A DNA stretch of 34,261 bases from an uncultured Bacteroidales bacterium (lineage in GTDB: Bacteria; Bacteroidota; Bacteroidia; Bacteroidales; Paludibacteraceae): assembly GCA_946187555.1 (NCBI GenBank), contig CAMHQP010000013.1, positions 1 through 34,261 of the forward strand, read 5' to 3'. Within the stretch, counting starts at the first letter, position 1, and each line of letters opens with the position of its first letter. Shown here one piece after another: positions 8,284 to 17,291 of the stretch. The translations under genes were made by a program, and so were the position numbers. The notes beneath the pieces were generated by a model, which saw only the letters and a program-made list of their open reading frames with translations, had not been told where the DNA came from and did not search any database.

Positions 8284-9792
8284 TTATTGTTCGATATATT
8301 TGCGTTTGTTATAGATGATGACCTGTCCGCGTTGTGCATTCTGAACGGGTCGGCCGAGTAGGTCGTACGCTTGACCGTCTTCCATCTCTTCGATAGTCAG
8401 GATACCCTGTTCGCTCGGGGTATGAACCCTCAAAACGCCTTCGAGATCATCGGTCACGTTCGTATAAGCAGGGTTCGTGCCGGTGGTCTGATCTTCGGTG
8501 ATGGACTCGATGACCGGTTGTACCATTTGGAAAGAGAGGGTCATCACCGCCTCCTCAATGATAGGACGCGTGATCGGATTGAGACTGCTGCTGTCCAATA
8601 CCTCCTGCAGCAACGCCATCATGTGGGCTTGCAGCGAATCGAGTACCTCCTGTTTCTCCGGTTGCATGGGTTCATTACCCTCCGAGTGCAGCAGATAGAG
8701 GTTCGCTACGTCCGTACCCATATGCCGCATGAACAGTTCCGTACGACCTTCATCGGTCGAAGGGATGCCGTCGAGCATACTCATGATGCTGGCGGGCGCG
8801 AGCGTCTCCACCTTACTCCAAGCGCGAGCAGACATACTCGGGATGATGCTCAGCGTGTGCTCCGCCATCCATGCGCGGCTGTAACTGTACAAGTCCTCGA
8901 TCGTATCGAGCGCCATGAGGTAATCGGTCTGCAGGCTGATGGTCTGACGGTCTTGCGCGATCTCCAACCAACGGTACGGGCAGGGGAAGGTGATAGGCGA
9001 ACCCGAACTGATCTCCACGAGGCTATCAAGCTCCGTACCCGAAGTCGGGTTATAGAACGCCGTGCTCACACTGCCCACATGCATATGACCGGTCAGCACC
9101 ACATGTACCTTATGCTGCGCGAGCAGTTGGGCAATCGTCTCTGCTCCTTTGAGTTGACAAGCAGAAACGATATTCGACTGCTGGTCAAAATGATCCATCA
9201 ACTGCCAGTGACACATACCGATCACGAGCTTACCCTGCGCCACTGCCTCATCCGCTTGCGCTAACAACCAGTTGAGCGTGTTCTCCGATAACTCACCCGT
9301 ACCGGCATTACCGCGTACGCCGTCGATAGCCAGTATGGTCACCCCGGGGAAGGGTTCGGCTACATAACTATGCGACTCCGTGTCACGGATCGCACCCATA
9401 AAGTCCGCATATAATGCATCAAACGCCGCATCGGTGACGTCTGCACTCAGATCATGGTTTCCGGGAATAAGAAGCGTCGGGATGCCTAAGGTCTGCAGAT
9501 GTGCCTTCACCCATGCATGGCTCTCCGGTTCACCGTCTTTGGTGATATCACCCGGGATCAACAACAAGTCCGGCTGATAAGCCGCAGCCGTGTCCATCAA
9601 TGCCTCAAAGGCCGCCGGGCTCAGATCGATCATCTTACGCTGTTTCGCCATCATGGCATCCAGCGCCTCACCCTCCGGCATCAACTCCGGCGCCAACACA
9701 TGCGGGTCAGCTATCACCATCACCCGCTCCGCACGCAGCGCACCCATGCTCAGCAGCGCTCCGCATATACCTATAATAAGTCCTTTTTTCAT
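8284..9792 (-). CDS. Secreted calcineurin-like metallophosphoesterase with a C-terminal sorting-type tail
   Basis: A 502-residue protein with a signal peptide (about residues 1-21, [21 protein letters not shown]). The metallophosphoesterase metal motifs appear in order: VIADPH (residues 26-31), [17 protein letters not shown] and LTGHMH. The rest of the protein has no motif I recognise. The last ~40 residues (YDLLGRPVQ...[15 protein letters not shown]) resemble the end of a Bacteroidetes type IX secretion C-terminal domain, so export to the cell surface is plausible but inferred. The substrate is unknown. It is the first gene after the promoter at 9826-9857, which makes it the head of the nine-gene run, an odd place for a secreted enzyme ahead of housekeeping genes. 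Confidence 0.85.
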   Translation of the reverse strand: MKKGLIIGICGALLSMGALRAERVMVIADPHVLAPELMPEGEALDAMMAKQRKMIDLSPAAFEALMDTAAAYQPDLLLIPGDITKDGEPESHAWVKAHLQTLGIPTLLIPGNHDLSADVTDAAFDALYADFMGAIRDTESHSYVAEPFPGVTILAIDGVRGNAGTGELSENTLNWLLAQADEAVAQGKLVIGMCHWQLMDHFDQQSNIVSACQLKGAETIAQLLAQHKVHVVLTGHMHVGSVSTAFYNPTSGTELDSLVEISSGSPITFPCPYRWLEIAQDRQTISLQTDYLMALDTIEDLYSYSRAWMAEHTLSIIPSMSARAWSKVETLAPASIMSMLDGIPSTDEGRTELFMRHMGTDVANLYLLHSEGNEPMQPEKQEVLDSLQAHMMALLQEVLDSSSLNPITRPIIEEAVMTLSFQMVQPVIESITEDQTTGTNPAYTNVTDDLEGVLRVHTPSEQGILTIEEMEDGQAYDLLGRPVQNAQRGQVIIYNKRKYIEQ

Positions 9793-9807
9793 ACCTTTCT
9801 ATTTGCT

Positions 9808-9824
9808 AGCCGTTAAAAACGGCT
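9808..9824. promoter_or_regulatory. Palindrome at the predicted transcription start of the nine-gene operon
   Basis: A perfect 7-bp inverted repeat, AGCCGTT and AACGGCT, with a 3-bp spacer lies one base downstream of the -7 box at 9826-9833. It would straddle the transcription start, so it could be an operator or a 5'-terminal hairpin. No regulator is identified. Confidence 0.4.
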
Positions 9825-9825
9825 G

Positions 9826-9857
9826 CAAAGGTACGAAAAAAAAAGCATATATGCAAG
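9826..9857 (-). promoter_or_regulatory. Bacteroidetes-type promoter for the metallophosphoesterase-to-rlmN operon
   Basis: On the minus strand: -33 CTTG (9857-9854), 20-bp spacer, -7 TACCTTTG (9833-9826). This fits the TTTG/TAnnTTTG promoter used by the primary sigma factor of Bacteroidetes. A 10-bp palindrome GCATATATGC (9845-9854) abuts the -33 box. It is the only promoter I can see for the genes down to rlmN. Confidence 0.75.
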
Positions 9858-9870
9858 TTTTTGACGGAAA

Positions 9871-12800
9871 TTAGTCTTCTTTTTTCGCGGGAACCCCTAA
9901 AATAGTGTACATCCGGCCGTCCGGAAGAAGGATATACGGGGTGTTATGACGGATGATGACCCGCCCACGCAAATGGCGCTCAGAAAGGCTCGTGGTGTTC
10001 AAGTCAGTCAGCATCGTATCGGGATCGTTGATCGACCGCCAGAAGCCGTTCTTATGAATAAACGCCTCCCCGATCTCGGCATCGATGGTCTGCCGCAACG
10101 AACCGTCATCGTTCCGCAAAGCAGCGGACGTCACCGGCTGCGCCGTGTAGTGACGACTCTCAAAGACACCGGTCAGTTGGTTAATCACATCGTTGGAAGC
10201 AGCGCCGTGAACGAAGACCACTTGAGCCGTGCTGTCCTCGCCAGTTATCTCCGCTCCGCTCGCGGTCGTGTAGAGTGCCCCTTCGACCTGCACCGTCCCG
10301 CCCACATGCAGTCGAGCGGATACCAAGACCGTATCCCGCGGACAGGTCTTCCAACTCGGCGAATACGTCACCGTCGCATAGCGGCGGTTGTTATACGAAC
10401 CCCACTCTGCCTCGTCGTACAGGTAGAGCCGAGTGTTGAGCGGAATATGCAGTTGTGCCTCGGGCGCTACCTCCAGAACCGAACCCGGCAGAAAAACGAT
10501 ATCGTGCGGGAAAGACAACTGACCGGACGCTACGCGGATGGTGTTATTGGAGCCTATCGGCAGCACATAGCGGGTAGATAGCAGACTGTAGTTACTCAAA
10601 ATCGAGTTATCCACCGGCACACTGAGCTCTTCGAGGCTTATATCGCCGCTGATCGTCCAGTTCACACGGTCATGCGCGGCATCGTACTCCTTGCGCAGGA
10701 TGGTCTCATCGTCCGCATTAGAGGGGATGACGAACAGGGCATTATGACTGTCCACGATGCGTACTTCATCGTGCGTACCTATAAAACCACCCGCCGCAAT
10801 CACGGCCGAACCGAGCGCCTGACTTCCAGCGTGATAAACGATCGGACACTCGATATTCTGGTAGAAGAAATGCGTGATGGGGAAGACACGTTGGGGGTTA
10901 TTGATCATCGGCTGCGTAACCTGTCCGCCTTTCCAATCGCCGAACTGTACAAACTCATGCACGATAGCCCCGCGCTTGGCAGTGATGGTACCCTGCCCCG
11001 TTATATACCCCCATCCGAACAGTTCACTGCCGGCATCCAGTTCGATGGAGGCCGTCGGTGCCATATGAATGCGTCCGTAGGCTCCACCGACCGTTCCTAA
11101 CACGCTCTCCTCTTTCTGTTGGGCGGCACTCACTTCGACCGTTCCCCACGGTTCCACGACGAGCCGCACATTGTCCATCACCTCCAATCGCGCGAACTCT
11201 ATCCGCTTGTTACCGGATTCGGTAAGGCGTCTGGCAGGCGTACCGATCGCTTTCTTCTGGCTTTCTTCGCATCCCACCACCAGACTCATGTCTTCGCCCA
11301 CATAGAACGTGCTACCGTCGGCGTCAGCGGTCAACTGGCAGTTAGCCACGACGACGATAGTCGAGGGCGTCACCTCAAACTGCACGAAGCGCAGCGCCTC
11401 AGCCACACTGGTAAACGATTGTTGGAGTGCGCCGGTGGTGGTGTTATACACTCTCGCCACCTCCACGCCCGGGTTACTGATCGGCCGAATGACATATGCA
11501 TACCCGGCTGCCGCCTCTGCCCCCGAAGGGAGATGATAGAGTCCGTAGGCGGGTGGTATATACATCGGAAGGTTCTCGCTGAGCGAGTAGTAGCCGTTGT
11601 AGAACCACATCTTACCTTCCATCTTCGCGTTCTTATTCACCACATATGCTTTCTCCGGTGCCTCCGCTTTGAGCATACAGTCATCCAGACGCACGCTGTC
11701 CACCTCTCTAGCTACATAGAACGCATAGGCAGACTCTTCGGCGGCAACGGCAGTTAACGTATCGGAGATCAGATGGATCGAGCCGTTGGTATAGAACGCA
11801 TAAGCGGATTTCTGTGCATTCACGCGGATGTGACAACTTTCGATATCCGCGTTGTCATAGCAGTTGACGCCGTACACACGCACACTGCCTTGCGCCTCCA
11901 GATCGCAGTCGCGCGCCGTCAGGCGGGACGTCGCAGTACCCGTGAGGGCGATCACCGATTGCGAATAATCCGATTGACCAATAGCGCGGATGGTACACCG
12001 ACGCAGGCTCGCAGACATATTATTGCTGACTGTCACACCGCGCGCATTCGCATTGAGTAGCGTGTCGGCCTCATCCATATGACACTCGCTGCGAAAAACA
12101 CAATCCTCCGCCGTCATCGAGCCTATCTGCACATACGCGCCGTAAGCAGTGATATGTCGCGCATCGGCATCGAAGAGACAGCGTTGCGCTACGCAGGGCG
12201 CGTCGGCATGGTAGGAATGGTAGGCGTAGGCATCCTTGAACGTAGCAGCCACCCGAATCGTATCGTCCGTCATCGTGAGCGGGCAACGGCTCGTCAGTCC
12301 GCGGGCACTCTGCTTGGCGGTCACATCGATATGCGTACGGACAACCTGCGCCTGATCCGTGAGGTGCAGAGACGTGTCCGAATGGTTGATGCTGATGCCG
12401 TAGGCCGTCGTGCTGTCGATACGCACGTTCACCTCGCAGTCCGCTATCGAGACGCGGCTGTAGGCGGTGATGCCGTAGGTGTTCCTATGCGCGTTAACCG
12501 TCACACGGCAGCGCTCTATCGTCGCCTGCGACACCGCGTTCTTATCACCACTCGCACCGATACCCGTTCCCGCTCCGCTACTCGTCACCGATACTTGACA
12601 GTCCCTTATCTGCAGCGTTCCGCGCGAACCGACACTCACGCCGGTGGCGGCCGCATTGCGCATTGTCGAGTCGGCATTGTTCACCGCCTCTATCGTCAGC
12701 GAGTCCATGATCAGATGTCCTTTGCTCACGGAAACGGGGTATATACGACTGTTCACCGCCCGCGTCACCCATAACCGCCCGCCTGGACGGGAAGAGGTCA

Positions 12801-13128
12801 GATGGAGCGTCAGCGTATCGACGCCCAGCGAGAGGAGCTTGGTCGTGTTCGGGGTCTCACATAAGGTGTCGCCTAAGGCGTAACCGTTCAAGTCGATGGT
12901 CAGGTTCGTCTGGATAGACTGCGCCCTCGCCGCGCCCTCGAAGGTCACATCGTCTAACAAGGTCATCTGCGCCTCCGGAGCTCTGTTTGCAATCTTCAAT
13001 GCGTCCGCAAAAGCACTGTAATAGGTCGTATCCCCGTTCGCACACAACCGAAGAGACGGCGTCTCTTCCGCCATCACCCACGACGTGAGCATGAGCATAC
13101 ATCCTATCAGAACATCCGCATGACGCAT
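9871..13128 (-). CDS. Large secreted protein with a probable parallel beta-helix; function unknown
   Basis: A 1085-residue protein with an N-terminal signal peptide (roughly residues 1-20, ending near WVMAEE). From about residue 90 to 510 short, irregular repeats of the pattern (A)YGI...V.I.DC.V.V.A recur, each pairing a strand with a cysteine or polar turn (IRDCQVSV, IERCRVTV, IADCEVNV, AEDCVFRS, ARDCDLEA, IESCHIRV). This looks like a right-handed parallel beta-helix. I see no polysaccharide lyase or pectinase catalytic motif. The C-terminal half is strand-rich without recognised domains. It ends RGRVIIRHNTPYILLPDGRMYTILGVPA, a variant of the tails on its neighbours. It starts 7 bp after the amylase stop, so the two are probably co-transcribed. 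Confidence 0.75.
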   Translation of the reverse strand: MRHADVLIGCMLMLTSWVMAEETPSLRLCANGDTTYYSAFADALKIANRAPEAQMTLLDDVTFEGAARAQSIQTNLTIDLNGYALGDTLCETPNTTKLLSLGVDTLTLHLTSSRPGGRLWVTRAVNSRIYPVSVSKGHLIMDSLTIEAVNNADSTMRNAAATGVSVGSRGTLQIRDCQVSVTSSGAGTGIGASGDKNAVSQATIERCRVTVNAHRNTYGITAYSRVSIADCEVNVRIDSTTAYGISINHSDTSLHLTDQAQVVRTHIDVTAKQSARGLTSRCPLTMTDDTIRVAATFKDAYAYHSYHADAPCVAQRCLFDADARHITAYGAYVQIGSMTAEDCVFRSECHMDEADTLLNANARGVTVSNNMSASLRRCTIRAIGQSDYSQSVIALTGTATSRLTARDCDLEAQGSVRVYGVNCYDNADIESCHIRVNAQKSAYAFYTNGSIHLISDTLTAVAAEESAYAFYVAREVDSVRLDDCMLKAEAPEKAYVVNKNAKMEGKMWFYNGYYSLSENLPMYIPPAYGLYHLPSGAEAAAGYAYVIRPISNPGVEVARVYNTTTGALQQSFTSVAEALRFVQFEVTPSTIVVVANCQLTADADGSTFYVGEDMSLVVGCEESQKKAIGTPARRLTESGNKRIEFARLEVMDNVRLVVEPWGTVEVSAAQQKEESVLGTVGGAYGRIHMAPTASIELDAGSELFGWGYITGQGTITAKRGAIVHEFVQFGDWKGGQVTQPMINNPQRVFPITHFFYQNIECPIVYHAGSQALGSAVIAAGGFIGTHDEVRIVDSHNALFVIPSNADDETILRKEYDAAHDRVNWTISGDISLEELSVPVDNSILSNYSLLSTRYVLPIGSNNTIRVASGQLSFPHDIVFLPGSVLEVAPEAQLHIPLNTRLYLYDEAEWGSYNNRRYATVTYSPSWKTCPRDTVLVSARLHVGGTVQVEGALYTTASGAEITGEDSTAQVVFVHGAASNDVINQLTGVFESRHYTAQPVTSAALRNDDGSLRQTIDAEIGEAFIHKNGFWRSINDPDTMLTDLNTTSLSERHLRGRVIIRHNTPYILLPDGRMYTILGVPAKKED

Positions 13129-13135
13129 CTATTTT

Positions 13136-16100
13136 TTATCTTACTTCTTGACCTTGCAAGGTATAAACCTTCTCCCCACGAAGGATGAAGATCTGACCGT
13201 TGCGAAGGAGTTTAGTGGCTTGGTTGGTATCGCCGATAGTATCGAGTCCTGTCGGAGTATCCTCCTCTGCGCCGGAAGTCGTGAAGTCGGATACGTACTC
13301 TTCTACCACCTCTTCGTTCTCGTCTTTAGCGATGACGGTTACTTGATAATCCGTACCACTTTCCAATCCGGTGATCGTAAAGCGGAGACCACCGTTTTCG
13401 GTCTTCACCGCAGCAGGTGCTTGAGCACCACCGCGTCTGCCCGGTGCAAAGGCAATTCCCAGTAATTGTCCGTTTGCATCGAAGATCAGCCTGCATATCA
13501 CCACACCGTCTTTGGATACCAGAATTGTGTACGTATCAGCGCCTTCGGTAACAGGCCATGTGATCGTTACATTATTGTCTGCCGGAACCGTTTCGACTTC
13601 CTCAATGACTTCCGTTACCGTTTGCGCATCGATCGTTTGTATATTGGGGAAATCACGCCATCCTGTTGCTATTTGGTACTTGCTCACCGAAGCCGACAGC
13701 ACATGAAGTGTACAACTGAACTTATCAATGCCGTCAAACGTATTACTATACGCAACGCATGGTGTTTCGCGGTAGGAATAAATCTCCTCCAGTCCCACGC
13801 AGTCGTAGAAAGCTTGGCTGTGTATTCTTGCCACCGTTGTCGGAACGCTGATATGTTTGATCGTTGCGTAGTTGGCAAACGCGTTCTGACCGATCGCTGT
13901 TACTCCTTCGGCAATAATCAGATTCTCCACGGCTGTGGGTGCTTCTGCACCGAAGGTATAGTTGCTGTTCAGTGCTCCGTTTCCGCTGATGGTAAGCGCT
14001 TTGGCTGTTGCGTCGTATTCCCATATAAGTGCCAGACTGTCGCCGCAATAACCTATTCTATCCACCGCGAAATTGGCAATAAACGTAGAGTCCTGTGTAA
14101 CCTCAATTCGGCGAGGATTAGTCCTACTTCCGTCCGACCAGCGAACAAAATGATAGCCGTAATTAGGCGTTGCCCAAATGAGAACAGTTGAGTCTTCTGC
14201 GAAGGTTCCCGAGCCGTAAGCAGTACCATAATTGGAATCGTTGACAGCCACGGAAATCGTGTACTGCACACTTGGAATCGGAAGGATATTGGTAAAGTTC
14301 TTCCATTGATTAGCAGCGCGATAGTATTCGATCGATTCTGCCGGAACATAGAGCGGAATAGATTTGTCAACACCATCAAAGACATGACCGTCCATCGAAG
14401 GAAGCTCCACTGCCTCACACGTAATGGAGGTCAAACCGGAACAGCCTTCAAAAACTCCGTATCCTAAGGTATCTATGCTACTCGGAATTGTCACTGAACT
14501 CAAAGCGTAGCAATAGGAGAACGCAAAATCCTTCATCGTTCTAACGGTATTGGGTATCGTCACAGATGTCAAACCGAAGCATTCATTAAACGACCATTCA
14601 TCAATAACCCGAACGCCGTCAGGGATGGTGTATGCGCCTTGTTTGCCACCCGGATATTGAATCAGTTTTTGTACGTCTTTAGTAAATACAACACCGTCTA
14701 TCGAACAATAATTCGGATTGTACGGCGAGACATTAATAGCGGTTAACCCGGTGCAACCCGCAAAAGAACTGGCTGCATCTTTGTGCCTTGGATTATAGCT
14801 GAATTCCAGAACACTGCTTGGAATCGTAACAGATGTCAAACTTCTGCATCCGGCAAAGGCACCATACCATATATGGGTCACATTATTCGGTATTTCGATC
14901 GATTCCAAAGATCTACAGTCTTCAAACGCCTCATAATCAATCTCTGTCACGCCATCAGGAATAATAACCGATTGTAACGAGTCGCAGAGTAAGAACGTTT
15001 GATGGGCAATTCTGGTAAGGCCACTCGGAAGTTCAATAGACCTCAAACTGCTGCATCTATAAAACGCCGCGCCCTGTATCTCTGTAACGCTGTTCGGGAT
15101 ACTAATGGAGGTCATCGCGCAGTTGGAGAAAGCACGCGAGCCTATCCATTTAGTGCCTTCGCGAATAGTGTAAGTGCTCAATGTCTTATCTGCTGCCTCC
15201 ACCAAATAGGTACCCACATAGCGAAGATTATCAACAACCGGCAAACTGGTACAGCCTTCAAATGCTCCTTCTCCAATGCTGGCAACGCTTTCGGGCAGAT
15301 TTACCGATGTCAAAGCAGCGAATTCATAGAAAGCATTCCTACCAATATGTGTTACGCTATCACCGATTATTACAGACTTAATCGCATATATATACTCATT
15401 CCACGGATACGCGGAGGGATTCCAATCTGCCATCTCCCCACTTCCGCTAATCGTAAGCACACTATCACACCCCAGTTCCCATGTCAGGTTATCTCCCTGC
15501 GCACCACACGTACCGGAAGCAATGAGGCATTCTCCAAATTCTGCAGTAAAAGTCGAGTCTTTTGTTACGTATAGCATACGCGGGTTGTCTGTATTGCCGT
15601 CGTTCCATTGTACAAAGCGGAGACCTTCGTGCGGGATTGCCTCTATAACACATGTATCGTAATAGTAGTACATACCACCGCCGGCTACTGTTCCTTGTCT
15701 GGAATCACCATTCACCGAAATGGTAAATTGATCCTCGACCACCGGTGCGTAGGTAGTGTCATTATTGAAGTAAGACGCAGTGTCCGTGCAATATACCCAC
15801 ATTTCGTAACTCTCGTTAATCAGATTACCGTAGTTATTGAACGTACTGTAGCCGCTCGCCATCAACCGCCAGCCTTCTCCAAATCCCTGACCGTTTGCTT
15901 TCGTTCCCAAGCGAAGAACAAGCCATCCGTTTTTGCCGACAATCGTCGCCTGGTAACCCGTGTTACGCGAACCATCATAATCCCATTGTTCATCTCTTAC
16001 CTCACTCTCCGAATGAATACCGGCGCTATGCCGTGCATCAATCATTTTGCCGATTTCCACTTTGTACTTATTCCAGTGCGGATAGAAGACACACGGGACA

Positions 16101-17182
16101 CCCGGCATGGATAAGATAAAGGCGTTGGCGTTCAGTAAACGGAACTTCAGATCTGGGGTGAGCGAATTTCCATGACCGCCGAACTCCAGTGAACTATTTT
16201 CGCGCATAAACATATCGTGATTATCCACGAAAGTCACAGCGTGACGTTTCCAGTAATCGCTACCCGTCTCATCTGTACCTATCAAACCTGCACCGCGACC
16301 GATATAGTTCCAGCCTGCGATAGCATCGATTGCGCTAAATTTTGTTTGGAAATCCAAAGCCATTAAGTCCATTTGTGCATCTTGGATACCTTGCTTAATC
16401 TGATCGATTCCTGCCCAACGCTCCTCAAAAGCGATATACGGCGTCGAAGTCCGGTTGTAGTTATACTTGTGCATATTGTGATAACCGTCGCCCTTGTCGT
16501 AACGCCAACCGTCGTAATGCATCACGTTTTTCATCCATTTCAGATAGGCCTTGAACATATCCTGCACGTCCGGATTATCATGCGCCCAGTCACGTGCCGC
16601 ATCCCAGTTTTCTCCGTCGTCTGCACGCGAGTTTTGGGAGTAGCCCCAGCAGTCACCGGCATATTCCATCGTCTCAGACCAGTTTATCTCATCTCCGCTG
16701 GTGATATACGACCCGTCGGGTTGGAACAAACCGTATTGGTCAAAATCTTGCGGCATATAATCACACCACGTCGAATCTCCTACGATATGATTCAGCACGA
16801 CATCTGCGATTACTTTAGTACCCTCACTATGGAAAGCAGAGATCAATTGCTCCAACTCGGCACGCGTACCCCAAGCTGAGTTTTGATTGGAGTATTGCTT
16901 AGGTTGATATCCTGTGCCATCTGCTGACAAACTGCTGGGCGGCAACCATACCAAATCGAAATATCTTCCGATTTCTTGGGCTTGTTTGTACAAAGTAGTC
17001 CAATGCGTACTTCCATAGGAAGAACGTCCGCGATAAGAATCCCAATAAAATCCTTGAAGTAGCACATCTTCGCACTGCGAAGGCACGGCGCTCTGAGGTT
17101 CAACCGGATTCTCTGGTTCTTGGGCCTTGACACCAAGCACCAGTACACATGCAAGAATTAGAGTAAAGAATTTTGTTTTCAT
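13136..17182 (-). CDS. Secreted GH13 alpha-amylase fused to BspA-type leucine-rich repeats
   Basis: A 1348-residue multidomain protein. After a signal peptide (residues 1-20, ending VKAQ) comes a GH13 barrel (about 38-480) with all the classical regions: DVVLNH (127-132), GWRYDKGD with nucleophile D229, the acid/base region AFEERW (E253 or E254), and FVDNHD with D320. A bacterial-repeat (InlB B-like) domain follows (about 485-555), then BspA-type LRR_5 repeats (about 565-960), a second bacterial-repeat domain (about 985-1050), more LRRs, a fibronectin-III-like domain and a shared C-terminal tail (LRNGQIFILRGEKVYT). It should hydrolyse starch-like alpha-1,4-glucans at or outside the cell surface, with the LRRs mediating attachment. 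The ATG at 17182 is preferred because it begins the signal peptide; the frame further upstream starts with TTG. No SusC/SusD pair is visible. Confidence 0.9.
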   Translation of the reverse strand: MKTKFFTLILACVLVLGVKAQEPENPVEPQSAVPSQCEDVLLQGFYWDSYRGRSSYGSTHWTTLYKQAQEIGRYFDLVWLPPSSLSADGTGYQPKQYSNQNSAWGTRAELEQLISAFHSEGTKVIADVVLNHIVGDSTWCDYMPQDFDQYGLFQPDGSYITSGDEINWSETMEYAGDCWGYSQNSRADDGENWDAARDWAHDNPDVQDMFKAYLKWMKNVMHYDGWRYDKGDGYHNMHKYNYNRTSTPYIAFEERWAGIDQIKQGIQDAQMDLMALDFQTKFSAIDAIAGWNYIGRGAGLIGTDETGSDYWKRHAVTFVDNHDMFMRENSSLEFGGHGNSLTPDLKFRLLNANAFILSMPGVPCVFYPHWNKYKVEIGKMIDARHSAGIHSESEVRDEQWDYDGSRNTGYQATIVGKNGWLVLRLGTKANGQGFGEGWRLMASGYSTFNNYGNLINESYEMWVYCTDTASYFNNDTTYAPVVEDQFTISVNGDSRQGTVAGGGMYYYYDTCVIEAIPHEGLRFVQWNDGNTDNPRMLYVTKDSTFTAEFGECLIASGTCGAQGDNLTWELGCDSVLTISGSGEMADWNPSAYPWNEYIYAIKSVIIGDSVTHIGRNAFYEFAALTSVNLPESVASIGEGAFEGCTSLPVVDNLRYVGTYLVEAADKTLSTYTIREGTKWIGSRAFSNCAMTSISIPNSVTEIQGAAFYRCSSLRSIELPSGLTRIAHQTFLLCDSLQSVIIPDGVTEIDYEAFEDCRSLESIEIPNNVTHIWYGAFAGCRSLTSVTIPSSVLEFSYNPRHKDAASSFAGCTGLTAINVSPYNPNYCSIDGVVFTKDVQKLIQYPGGKQGAYTIPDGVRVIDEWSFNECFGLTSVTIPNTVRTMKDFAFSYCYALSSVTIPSSIDTLGYGVFEGCSGLTSITCEAVELPSMDGHVFDGVDKSIPLYVPAESIEYYRAANQWKNFTNILPIPSVQYTISVAVNDSNYGTAYGSGTFAEDSTVLIWATPNYGYHFVRWSDGSRTNPRRIEVTQDSTFIANFAVDRIGYCGDSLALIWEYDATAKALTISGNGALNSNYTFGAEAPTAVENLIIAEGVTAIGQNAFANYATIKHISVPTTVARIHSQAFYDCVGLEEIYSYRETPCVAYSNTFDGIDKFSCTLHVLSASVSKYQIATGWRDFPNIQTIDAQTVTEVIEEVETVPADNNVTITWPVTEGADTYTILVSKDGVVICRLIFDANGQLLGIAFAPGRRGGAQAPAAVKTENGGLRFTITGLESGTDYQVTVIAKDENEEVVEEYVSDFTTSGAEEDTPTGLDTIGDTNQATKLLRNGQIFILRGEKVYTLQGQEVR

Positions 17183-17219
17183 ATATGTATTATTATTTAT
17201 TGCCAACAATTTTGCGGTG

Positions 17220-17251
17220 CAAAATTACTCAAAAAAAATGACATACGCAAG
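17220..17251 (-). promoter_or_regulatory. Promoter of the amylase gene
   Basis: On the minus strand: -33 CTTG (17251-17248), 20-bp spacer, -7 TAATTTTG (17227-17220), giving a leader of roughly 30 nt. It lies immediately after the stop of the large LRR gene. Confidence 0.75.
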
Positions 17252-17257
17252 CGTATG
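17242..17257. promoter_or_regulatory. Palindromic operator candidate centred on the -33 box (amylase)
   Basis: The perfect inverted repeat CATACGCAAGCGTATG has 7-bp arms and a 2-bp centre, and the -33 tetramer lies in its middle. A bound dimer would cover the -33 element, as expected for a repressor or a sigma-contacting activator. Confidence 0.55.
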
Positions 17258-17291
17258 CCATTCTTTTTTACATTTTTTCGCTTTTTAGCCG

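Larger units (their letters stand above)
17180..17279. repeat. 100-bp promoter-region duplication, copy A (amylase)
   Basis: Identical base for base to 22323-22422. It contains the start codon, the whole leader, the -7 and -33 boxes and the palindrome. Sequences diverge sharply at both ends. Confidence 0.95.

Noticed and set aside
17242..17257. The promoter palindrome as a terminator of the large LRR gene
   Set aside because: The loop is only 2 bp and the element lies exactly on the -33 box in both copies; at 22385 the upstream gene ends about 150 bp away.
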